Of a DNA stretch of 55,924 nt, positions 1 to 7,503 are shown one piece after another. Made by a program: the position numbers and the translations under genes. Under the pieces are notes generated by a model. It was not told where the DNA came from. It saw only the letters and a list, made by a program, of their open reading frames with translations, and ran no database searches. This stretch comes from Ruegeria sp. (GTDB taxonomy: Bacteria; Pseudomonadota; Alphaproteobacteria; Rhodobacterales; Rhodobacteraceae): NCBI RefSeq assembly GCF_028066395.1, contig NZ_JALCBM010000023.1, forward strand, positions 1 through 55,924, written 5' to 3'. How positions within the stretch are numbered: the first letter of the stretch is position 1; each line of letters begins with the position of its first letter.

Positions 1-1
1 A

Positions 2-514
2 TCCCGGAATACAAATCTCTCAAAGTGTCACAACGATCAAAATCGTTGCATTGTCCCAGGTCAGGACAGCGGAAAACCCATCTGGGCGGCATGGGGCGAT
101 GTGACATGGGTCTGCAGCTTTGCAAATGATGCGACACATGCCTTCCTTGGCGCCAACCAGTGGGGTTTCTTTCCGATCTTCGAGATGACCGGAGACCCCG
201 AGATGGCGAAGGCCGGGCCTGACCTCTACACCGGGTACTCGGGCCGGTTCGACACGGAACGGCCACCTCCTTTCCCGCGAAGCATCAAAAAGGAGGCCAA
301 CGATCTTTCGGTAAGGGGAAAGACCGGCTTGTGGGCGGTTTTAGCGCGACCAGTCGCCTTCCAGATCCTTCTGCGGCGCACCGAGCAGCATGCTCAGCAT
401 CCGGCGCGAACGATAAAGACGCACTTTGGCCAAGCAGAGGAAGGCAAGAAGGCGTTCTTGCCCTCCGCCCACCCGGCGCGAACGCAAAATGGTTCGGATT
501 TCTGCCAAGGGTGA
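2..514 (+). other. Possible coding remnant at the window edge
   Basis: One plus-strand frame is open from the window start to a stop at 514. Third codon positions are GC-rich up to about position 290, which looks coding. The reading includes a stretch such as GANQWGFFPIFEMTGDPE that I cannot assign to a family. The last 170 nt run antisense through the glycosyltransferase gene, so the annotated stop is probably not that of a living gene. It may be the tail of a frameshifted gene or a chance open frame. An imperfect inverted repeat at 261-300 (GGCC/CCTCCTTT arms) lies inside it. Confidence 0.2.
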
Positions 515-1237
515 CCCCGCCATCGCGATCGCCCGGATCAGCCAGCGCGCCTTGCCTGCAGAGGTGGTCACGTAATCCGGATAGGCGTGGGCGATGTGCC
601 GGTCCCATTTCTGCGCCAGTTCCGCGAATGTCTTGCGCGCCGGGTGATAGGCGATCATGTCGGCGACATAGATGGTGGTGAAGCCCATCGCGCCTGCCCT
701 CAGCCCCCATTCCTTGTCTTCCGCCACACCAAGCCCGACGAACGGACCGACCTTGTGGAAAATCTCGGCCCGCATGGCCAGATTGCCGGTGCCGGAATAG
801 CCTTCGGCGATATGTTCGTGGTTGCGGTAGGAATAGATGCTCTCATACGGCTCTAGAAAGGTCGGGTGACCGGGGGTGGCGTATTTCACCTGCACGTCAC
901 CACCGATCACTTGCGTGCTCGACGATTGGAACGCAGTTTCGATTGCGGAAAGCCAGTGGTCATGGGCGTGGCAGTCGGCGTCAATGAAGGCCAGAATATC
1001 TCCGGTCGCGGTGTTTGCGCCCAGATTGCGGGCCGGACCGGGGCCGGGTGTTGTTTCCTGCAACAACTGCACATCGGGGAATTCGGCGCAGATATCGTCA
1101 GGCAGGCGTTTCGAGCCATTGTCGACCACGATGATTTCCAGATCGGCGGTGCTGTCCGCCTGCTGGCGCAGGGTCGTCAGGCAGACCCGAAGATATTCGG
1201 GTTGATTGTAATGAGGGATGATGACTGAAATCCGCAT
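341..1237 (-). CDS. Glycosyltransferase family 2
   Basis: Predicted GT-A fold inverting glycosyltransferase of 298 aa that would move a sugar from a nucleotide-sugar donor onto a growing surface polysaccharide at the cytoplasmic face. The N-terminus MRISVIIPHYNQ and the following IIVVDNGS are the usual GT2 nucleotide-binding opening. AFIDADCHAHDHWL (about residues 98-111) supplies the DxD-like metal and donor site, and the AEDKEWGLRA stretch is a typical acceptor-side ED motif. No membrane segments are obvious, so it is probably a soluble or peripheral enzyme. It starts 9 nt after the stop of the amidotransferase gene upstream on the same strand, so the two are very likely co-transcribed. Donor and acceptor sugars cannot be read from the sequence. 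Confidence 0.88.
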   Translation of the reverse strand: MRISVIIPHYNQPEYLRVCLTTLRQQADSTADLEIIVVDNGSKRLPDDICAEFPDVQLLQETTPGPGPARNLGANTATGDILAFIDADCHAHDHWLSAIETAFQSSSTQVIGGDVQVKYATPGHPTFLEPYESIYSYRNHEHIAEGYSGTGNLAMRAEIFHKVGPFVGLGVAEDKEWGLRAGAMGFTTIYVADMIAYHPARKTFAELAQKWDRHIAHAYPDYVTTSAGKARWLIRAIAMAGSPLAEIRTILRSRRVGGGQERLLAFLCLAKVRLYRSRRMLSMLLGAPQKDLEGDWSR

Positions 1238-1246
1238 CGCGAGCCC

Positions 1247-3118
1247 CTAGAAAAATTCCTGCAAGAAGGTTTCCAGCGCATAGACCGCCCACAACGTCTT
1301 GGAGTGGTCCGCCTGACCTGCACGGTGTTCCTTGGCCTGTTGCAGGATTTGCCCCGCATCCAGATAGTTTGCCGAAACGCTGCCGGACCCGGACATCAGA
1401 TCACAGAGCGGATCATAGAGCGGGCCCTGGAACCATTCGGCCACGGGCATGCGGAAACCGATCTTGGGGCGGTTCAGAACGGCCTCGGGCAGGCGCGATT
1501 GCATGGCGGTGCGCAGGATGCGCTTGGTGACACGACCCTTGATGCGCCAGTGATCGGGCAGGGATGAGGCGAACTCGGCCAGCCGGGCATCCATGAACGG
1601 CGCGCGGCCCTCGATTGAGGCGGCCATCGTCATGGTATCCATCCGCTCCAGCAGATTGTCAGGCAGCCATGAGGTCTGGTCGAAATGCAGTACGCGGCGC
1701 AGGGCGGATGCCCCGGGGGCGGCGTTGAATGGCACGGGGTCGCGGGGCCGGTCTGACGCCCCACCTTTCCAAAGGGCGGCGCGTTCTGCTGGGGACATCA
1801 GGCCGAACCAGCGGATCATGCGGTCCTGAAAACAGGGCTCTTTCAATGCATTCGCAGCGATGCGCAGGCGGCGCGCACGCACCGGTGTCACCGAGGTGGC
1901 CGCCAGCAAAGACCGTGAGGCCAGCGGCAACAGACCGGCGGGCATCATGCGGCCCAGATGCCCCTCGGCCAGATGTTTGGGGTATCCGCCGAACAGCTCA
2001 TCCGAGCCTTCGCCGGACAGCACGACCTTTACATGTTTTGCGGCCTCCAGCGACATCATATGCAGCGGGAAATCGGCGCTGTCGGCCATGGGCGCACCAC
2101 GATGGCGGCTGAGTTCGGGCAGTTTCTCGGAGATCTGGTCGGTGTTCAGCTCAATCGGCGTATGGATCGCCCCCAGCAGATTGGCGGTTTCTTCCGCCGC
2201 CGTCAGTTCAGTCTTCCGGTCGCCCTGAAACCCGATCGAGAATGTGCGGATCTCGGGCACGCCCAGATGTGCCAGCGTGGCGACGATGGCCGAGGAATCC
2301 AACCCGCTGGACAGAAACGCGCCCACCGGCACGTCCGAGCGCATGCGCAGGCGGACAGAGGCATCGAACACGTCCAGAAACTCTTCGACCGGGTTGGTGG
2401 GCGGCGTGAAGGCATCGGCCCCGCGCTCTTCGGGCGGTATCCAGAACCGTTTTTCTTCGATCTGGCCCGCGTTCCACCGCAGATAGCTGCCGGGCCGCAG
2501 CTTTTGGACACCTTGGAAAAACGTGTTGGGTGAGGGAACGTAGCGTTGGCACAGATATTCGTAGATCGACTGAGTATCGAGCGATGTGCGGAACTGGGGA
2601 TGACGCCGGAGGCTGGCAATTTCCGAGGCGAACAACAGCCCCTCACCCTTGCTGGTCGGGAAGCGGTACAGGTACAGGGGCTTTTTGCCGTAAGGATCGC
2701 GGGCCAGAGTGACCGACCGATCCGCGTGATCATAGAGGGCAAAGGCGAACATGCCGCGGAACCGGGCCAGCCCGTCAGCCCCCCAGAGACGCCAGGCTTC
2801 CAGAATGACCTCGGTGTCGGAATTCGTTCTGAACTGTGCACCTTTTTCGGCCAGTTCTGCGCGCAGCTCGACGAAATTATAAATCTCGCCGTTATAGACG
2901 ATGGTGAACCGCCCGTCATGGCTCTCCATTGGCTGGGTTCCCCCGGCCAAATCAATGATCGACAGGCGCCGATGCCCCAACGCGGCCACGTTTTCGTTGT
3001 CCAGCGGCAGGACGATAGCGCCTTCGCCATCCGGGCCGCGATGTGCAATGGCATCCGTCATGTTTTTCAGGACACCCTGATCTTCGGGTGCGCCTATCCA
3101 GCCGGCGATGCCACACAT
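1247..3118 (-). CDS. asnB: Asparagine synthase (glutamine-hydrolysing) type amidotransferase
   Basis: This 623-aa protein has the two-domain layout of AsnB. The class II glutaminase domain starts directly with catalytic Cys2 (MCGIAGWIG) and has NGEIYNF and the SNTDTEV-like NSDTEVIL pocket by residue 105. The ATP-pyrophosphatase synthetase domain begins near residue 240 with FLSSGLDSSAIVA, followed by LSGEGSDELFGGY. Known family members convert aspartate to asparagine with glutamine nitrogen. Relatives of about 630 aa next to glycosyltransferases often amidate sugars or peptides in exopolysaccharide loci, and that role is plausible here because a GT2 gene follows at 9 nt. The PP-loop reads SSGLDSS instead of the common SGGLDSS. 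The start is fixed by Cys2. Confidence 0.9.
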   Translation of the reverse strand: MCGIAGWIGAPEDQGVLKNMTDAIAHRGPDGEGAIVLPLDNENVAALGHRRLSIIDLAGGTQPMESHDGRFTIVYNGEIYNFVELRAELAEKGAQFRTNSDTEVILEAWRLWGADGLARFRGMFAFALYDHADRSVTLARDPYGKKPLYLYRFPTSKGEGLLFASEIASLRRHPQFRTSLDTQSIYEYLCQRYVPSPNTFFQGVQKLRPGSYLRWNAGQIEEKRFWIPPEERGADAFTPPTNPVEEFLDVFDASVRLRMRSDVPVGAFLSSGLDSSAIVATLAHLGVPEIRTFSIGFQGDRKTELTAAEETANLLGAIHTPIELNTDQISEKLPELSRHRGAPMADSADFPLHMMSLEAAKHVKVVLSGEGSDELFGGYPKHLAEGHLGRMMPAGLLPLASRSLLAATSVTPVRARRLRIAANALKEPCFQDRMIRWFGLMSPAERAALWKGGASDRPRDPVPFNAAPGASALRRVLHFDQTSWLPDNLLERMDTMTMAASIEGRAPFMDARLAEFASSLPDHWRIKGRVTKRILRTAMQSRLPEAVLNRPKIGFRMPVAEWFQGPLYDPLCDLMSGSGSVSANYLDAGQILQQAKEHRAGQADHSKTLWAVYALETFLQEFF

Positions 3119-3399
3119 GCGAAATGTCCTCGTACAAAGAAACTAAAGACCAACAGGGTATGTGTAGGCAAAGGGTAAACGTTTCGAAAGGGCATAAATT
3201 TCAGGGTTAGGTCAATTTCGCCGGAATTGAGCGGTTTGCCGCGTTCCGGTCATTGTCAGTACGGAAATTTCCGTTTCCGAAAAGGCGACTATCTATGACT
3301 TTTCCATGTATAGAATGGTTTTGGGCAACAACAGGTTGGGTTGCTCGGCAACCTTGCGACCGGCAGGGTGTCTTCCCTGCCGGTCGCGGCAATCATGTC
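3119..3399. promoter_or_regulatory. Intergenic region: asnB promoter side and dctM 3' hairpins
   Basis: No gene is seen here. The part near 3119-3250 is AT-richer and must hold the promoter of the minus-strand amidotransferase operon. The part near 3330-3399 holds two hairpins just downstream of dctM. No clear -35/-10 pair was identified. Confidence 0.5.
3356..3387 (-). terminator. Hairpin downstream of dctM
   Basis: A perfect 13-bp stem (GCGACCGGCAGGG and its complement) with a 6-nt loop lies 13 nt past the dctM stop, followed on the minus strand by a second small hairpin (GGTTG/CAACC). There is no clear T-run, so it may act as a transcript-end stabiliser or a weak intrinsic terminator. Confidence 0.55.
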
Positions 3400-4755
3400 C
3401 TAGCCATAGACCAGATTGGGCAGCCATGTGACGACCCATGGGAACAGCATACATACGGCCAGCCCAACGATCTGCAGGAACAGGAAGGGTAGGGCGGCCT
3501 TGAAGATATCCACCATCGGAATCGACGGGGGAGCCACGCCGCGCAGGTAGAACAGGGCGTAGCCGAAGGGTGGTGACAGAAAGCTCATTTGCATGTTGAC
3601 CAGGTAGAGAACCCCGAACCACAGCACCAGATCGTTGGGATCGTCAAAGCCGAAGGCCGCCGCCCCCAGCGCCTTGATGATCGGCACAAAGATCGGCACG
3701 CAGAGCAGCAGGATACCGACCCAGTCCAGAAACATGCCCAGCACCACCAGCAGGATCTGCATGACGATCAGGATGCCCCATGGACCCAGACCGGCGTTCT
3801 GCATGGTCTCTTGCACAAACTGCTGACCGCCCTCCAGCACGTAGAGGCCGACAAAGATCGTCGCGCCAAACATGATCCAGATCACCATGGCCGAGGCTTT
3901 GAGCGTGGTCAGACACGCCTCGCGCACAGTGGGCCAATCCAGCTTGTTGTGGATCGCCGCCACGATGAAGGCGCCGAATGTGCCGATGCCTGCGGCCTCG
4001 ACCGGGGTGGCCACGCCCGAGAAGATGACGCCCAGCACGATGATGATCAGTGCAATAGGGGCGGACATCTTGCTGAGAAGGCGCAGTTTTTCGGCATTCG
4101 AGATACGTTCTTCGACCGGGATCGGCGGGCCAAGCTCCGGGTTGATGTAGGATCGGATCACCACGTAGAGGATATAGAACCCCGACAGCATCAGGCCGGG
4201 GATAACCGCACCGATGAACAGCTCTCCGACCGATTGTTCGGCTACCACGGCGTAGATGATCGCCAAAATGGACGGCGGGATCAGGATACCAAGCGTACCC
4301 CCGGCCATGATCGAGCCCATGGCGATTTTGGTGTCATATCCGCGTTTCAGCATCGCGGGCAGGGCGATGATGCCCATGGTCACCACGGCGGCACCGATCA
4401 CGCCAACCATCGCGGCAAGAACGGTTGATGCCAGAATGGTCGCCGCCGCCAACCCGCCTTTCAAACCGCCCAGCACCTTGTAGATCACATCGAACATGTC
4501 GTTGATGATCCCGGCGCGTTCCAGCATTGCGGCCATGAAGATGAACAGCGGGATGGCCGATAACTGATAGTTCGTCATCAGCGGGAAAATCCGGCTGGGC
4601 ACGATATTCAGCGCCCGCGCATCGCCCAGCACGAACAGAAAGACACAGGCCAGACCCCCGGTCACAAAGGCCAATGGCAGACCGGCCATCAGCAACACCA
4701 GAAGCGAGCCGAACATGACGAGCGTCAGCAGCTCGATGGACATTTCCAGACCCAT
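3400..4755 (-). CDS. dctM: TRAP transporter large permease (DctM)
   Basis: This is the 451-aa large membrane subunit of a tripartite ATP-independent periplasmic transporter, which moves a substrate delivered by DctP using the sodium gradient. The whole length is a chain of hydrophobic segments, consistent with the 12 or so helices of the family. It has DctM-type stretches such as TLGILIPPSI near residue 150, and the C-terminus ends in a final membrane segment. The start codon follows the dctQ stop after 3 nt, so translation is probably coupled. An in-frame ATG four codons downstream is an alternative start. Substrate is unknown; the family covers organic acids, keto acids and related compounds. 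Confidence 0.93.
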   Translation of the reverse strand: MGLEMSIELLTLVMFGSLLVLLMAGLPLAFVTGGLACVFLFVLGDARALNIVPSRIFPLMTNYQLSAIPLFIFMAAMLERAGIINDMFDVIYKVLGGLKGGLAAATILASTVLAAMVGVIGAAVVTMGIIALPAMLKRGYDTKIAMGSIMAGGTLGILIPPSILAIIYAVVAEQSVGELFIGAVIPGLMLSGFYILYVVIRSYINPELGPPIPVEERISNAEKLRLLSKMSAPIALIIIVLGVIFSGVATPVEAAGIGTFGAFIVAAIHNKLDWPTVREACLTTLKASAMVIWIMFGATIFVGLYVLEGGQQFVQETMQNAGLGPWGILIVMQILLVVLGMFLDWVGILLLCVPIFVPIIKALGAAAFGFDDPNDLVLWFGVLYLVNMQMSFLSPPFGYALFYLRGVAPPSIPMVDIFKAALPFLFLQIVGLAVCMLFPWVVTWLPNLVYG

Positions 4756-4758
4756 CGG

Positions 4759-6090
4759 TCAGTACCCCCGTGCAATCGTTCGGATGTCTTTGGACAGTTT
4801 CGACACCCCCTGCAAAATCAAAAGTGCCGCGCCCACGACCATCATCCATTTCATCGGCCAGAGCGGGATTTCCCATTCGTTGAAGCTGATCTCGCCCCAG
4901 CGGATATTCGGATCGGTCCAGTCGCCGAAGGTCAGTGCGCCGAACATCTCGAAGAAACCCATATTGCCGCGCGCCCATTCCGAGACGACCGAGTTGCCGG
5001 TCGGCACCGCAATCGCGTCCATCGCAAAGATGTACGAGGTCACCAGCAGGGTCCCGGCAAAGATGAAGAAGAAGATCGAGGTGAACAGGTCCGCCCAAGC
5101 CTTTTTCGGCCTGGTCAGCGGCGCGTAGAAGATATCGACCCGCACATGGGCCTCGGTCAGCATCGCATATGATCCGGCGATCAGATATTGCATCCCGAAC
5201 ATCAGATACATGGATTCATGCGCCCAATTGGTTGGCGCGTTGAAGACATAACGGACGATGACTTCGTAATAATAAACGAACACCGCGATCACGGCCCAGT
5301 AGCTGACGAATTCCCCGGCATAAAGCGACAGGCGGTCGATCCAGTTCTCGGCATATTCATGGTCGGCTTTGCGCGCGCCCGGGTCCATTTCAGCGGCACG
5401 CGCGGCGGTTTCTTCGTCGATTTCCATTTCCGGCTCGTCCGGTTCGGCATCTGCCTTGGCCCGCGCGCTGGCAACCAGTCGTGGCAGCAGCAGGGCGTCG
5501 ATGGCGATGAAGGCCAGAATGGTGAAAAAGGCATAACGCGCCACCGAGCTCCACAGCGCGCGTGCCGCCCCCGAGGTTTCGGCCAGCGGCTGTGCCTCAG
5601 CCCGTGCGGCTTCGGATTCAGCCAGCCGTTCGCGCCCGGTTTCGATGGCTTTCTCGGCCCGGTCCAATGCCCGTTCGGCGCGCCGTTTCTGCAGGGCGGT
5701 GCCGTCCTGGGCCGCGTCAACGGCGGCGCGCAGCTCATCCAGACCGCTTTCGGCGGTGGCGACGCGTCCGGTTTCCCGTTCGATGACACGCTCGGCCTGA
5801 CGGACCGTGTTGATCGCGTTGGAAAAATCATTCCGCGCGGTGCGTTCCTGACCGTTGGCATAGAGGATCAGCAGGAAGACCGGCAGATAGACCAGCCCCA
5901 GAAGGCTGCGCAGATAGAACCGGTGCAGACCCAGTATCCCGCCGGTCACAAGGATCAGATAGCCCAGCGGCAATCCATAGGTGCGTTTTTCGGGTTGGGC
6001 GCGGCGTGCCAGCACCATGGCCAGAACGGGAAAGGCGATCAGCCCGATCCAGTAGAGCCAGTGCGGCAGCGTGAAATCGACGCTCGGCAT
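4759..6090 (-). CDS. dctQ: TRAP transporter small permease (DctQ) with N-terminal TM2-like domain and coiled coil
   Basis: The C-terminal part (about residues 245-443) is a DctQ small permease with four membrane segments, including YYYEVIVRYVFNAPTNWAHE, which is typical of the family. DctQ proteins are usually 160-200 aa, but this one is 443 aa. The added N-terminus has two to three hydrophobic segments with GGILGLHRFYLRS (residues about 51-63), the signature of TM2 domains. It then has a long Ala/Glu/Arg-rich stretch with heptad character (about 85-170), another membrane segment (about 180-205) and an acidic linker. dctP lies upstream and dctM directly downstream in the same operon. Fusion versus mis-assembly is settled by one uninterrupted frame with consistent codon use. 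The role of the extra domain is unknown. Confidence 0.88.
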   Translation of the reverse strand: MPSVDFTLPHWLYWIGLIAFPVLAMVLARRAQPEKRTYGLPLGYLILVTGGILGLHRFYLRSLLGLVYLPVFLLILYANGQERTARNDFSNAINTVRQAERVIERETGRVATAESGLDELRAAVDAAQDGTALQKRRAERALDRAEKAIETGRERLAESEAARAEAQPLAETSGAARALWSSVARYAFFTILAFIAIDALLLPRLVASARAKADAEPDEPEMEIDEETAARAAEMDPGARKADHEYAENWIDRLSLYAGEFVSYWAVIAVFVYYYEVIVRYVFNAPTNWAHESMYLMFGMQYLIAGSYAMLTEAHVRVDIFYAPLTRPKKAWADLFTSIFFFIFAGTLLVTSYIFAMDAIAVPTGNSVVSEWARGNMGFFEMFGALTFGDWTDPNIRWGEISFNEWEIPLWPMKWMMVVGAALLILQGVSKLSKDIRTIARGY

Positions 6091-6119
6091 GTTGTATTCC
6101 GAATTTCTAGTACAGACAG

Positions 6120-6146
6120 GCCCGCGCGGATTGAATCCGCGCGGGC
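6120..6146 (-). promoter_or_regulatory. Stable hairpin between dctP and dctQ
   Basis: Arms of 13 nt (GCCCGCGCGGATT and its complement) separated by one base form a strong stem-loop in the dctP-dctQ intergenic gap. There is no T-run. Such hairpins between a binding-protein gene and its permease genes often lower downstream expression or protect the upstream mRNA; that role is inferred. Confidence 0.6.
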
Positions 6147-6165
6147 TGGTGGTCTTGCGTGGGGG

Positions 6166-7266
6166 TTACAGATTCAGTGTCTGCCCTTCGATCATCTCGG
6201 GCGTCACGTAGCCCAGCGAACCGGACATCATGTAGTCGAGCTGAATTTTGAACACGCGCGCGGCGTTCTTGTCGCGGTTGGCGTATTTGAACCAGATCGG
6301 CACGGCGATCTCGGTCATCAGTTCCACGTCGTCCTGCGACAGACGGGTGATCTCGGTGCCCTCGGCCTCGAACTTTTTCCAGGCTTCCTGATCGGCGGCC
6401 TGAATCGCGGCATGGTGCAGGTCGGAATAGACATGGGTTTCCATTTCCACGAATTCCTGCATCTGCGGGCTGAGCTTGTCCCACGCGGTCTTGCCGACGG
6501 TGATGTCCATGATATCGACCGGCTGGTACACCGACATGAAACCCGGAGGACCCATCACGATGTAATCGGTCACCTGGCTGAAACCCAGGGCGTGATTGAC
6601 CGCAGGCCCGACAAAGTCGGCCACGTCGATGGTGCCTTTCTCCAGCGCCGGGAAAATCTCGGACCCCGGCAGAACCGTGGTTTCCGCACCCAGTTCTGAG
6701 AACACCTCGGCCACCATACCGCCGGGCAGGCGCATCTTGCGGCCCTCGAAATCATCGACCGAACGGATCGGCACCTTGGAGTGGATGATGTTCGGCCCGT
6801 GATGGACCGGCCCGACAAAGTGCAAGCCCTGCGCGCCCAGCAGCTCGCGCGCAATTTCAAGACCGCCGAGACCGTAGTAGAACGTGTCATATTCATGCGG
6901 CTGGCGCAGACCCAGCGGGTATGAGCTGAGGAACACAGCCGCCGGAATGATACCTTGATAATAGATGGTAAACGGGTTGATCGCGTCCAGAACGCCGTTT
7001 TTCACCGCATCGGCCAGCTGAAAATCGCCCACCACGTCATTTGCGCCGAAGGCCTGAAAGGCCAGTTCGCCGCCCGTCTTTTCCTCGATGGTCGCGCACC
7101 AGTCCTTGAAGACCTGCAGCCCGATGCCGCCGGGCCAGGATGTCTGGATTTTCCACGTGGTCCCTTCACCCGCAGCTGTTGCGATATGCGGGGCCGCCAG
7201 AGTTGCCGCCGCGCCACCAGCCAGGCTTTTGAACGCGTTGCGGCGTGTCATAAGCAATTTGGTCAT
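6166..7266 (-). CDS. dctP: TRAP transporter substrate-binding protein (DctP), Tat-exported
   Basis: Periplasmic solute receptor of 366 aa that captures the substrate for the DctQM permease. The N-terminus MTKLLMTRRNAFKSLAGG has a twin-arginine motif followed by an Ala-rich hydrophobic stretch ending near ATAAGE, so export is probably by the Tat route. The mature part is a DctP/YiaO-type fold with TSWPGG near the start and VPIRSVDDFEGRKMRLPGG near residue 160, the conserved region that includes the substrate-carboxylate arginine of the family. A strong Shine-Dalgarno sequence (GGAGG, 5 nt spacing) supports the start. It is first in the dctPQM operon. The ligand cannot be named from sequence; many relatives bind keto acids. 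Confidence 0.93.
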   Translation of the reverse strand: MTKLLMTRRNAFKSLAGGAAATLAAPHIATAAGEGTTWKIQTSWPGGIGLQVFKDWCATIEEKTGGELAFQAFGANDVVGDFQLADAVKNGVLDAINPFTIYYQGIIPAAVFLSSYPLGLRQPHEYDTFYYGLGGLEIARELLGAQGLHFVGPVHHGPNIIHSKVPIRSVDDFEGRKMRLPGGMVAEVFSELGAETTVLPGSEIFPALEKGTIDVADFVGPAVNHALGFSQVTDYIVMGPPGFMSVYQPVDIMDITVGKTAWDKLSPQMQEFVEMETHVYSDLHHAAIQAADQEAWKKFEAEGTEITRLSQDDVELMTEIAVPIWFKYANRDKNAARVFKIQLDYMMSGSLGYVTPEMIEGQTLNL

Positions 7267-7503
7267 ATTTTCCTCCCGTTACTGCACCGATGTGTCGCGA
7301 AAAGACACAGCGATGCGGGACCACATAGGGCGGGGTCGGAAAATTGGTAATAATTTTTTTCCAATACCTGTCGCCCTCAACGCAACGTGAAGGTTAGCGG
7401 GCGGCGAAGTGCATATTTTGTCTGGGGATTTTCTCGGCAAACGCAGCCATCAAACCGCGTGGTCAGGGGTGAGGCCGCGCCTTTGGCACGGCCTCAGGAT
7501 GTA
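7267..7503. promoter_or_regulatory. dctP upstream region and TonB receptor 3' end
   Basis: No gene is seen. Near 7343-7365 an AT-rich patch carries ATTGG and CCAAT arms 13 nt apart, about 75 bp upstream of dctP and a candidate operator. The hairpin at 7470-7496 (TGAGGCCG/CGGCCTCA) follows the receptor gene on the minus strand and may end its transcript, although no T-run follows. Confidence 0.4.

Noticed and set aside
5188-6699. Plus-strand open frame of 503 codons
   Set aside because: Antisense across dctQ and dctP; composition typical of a shadow.
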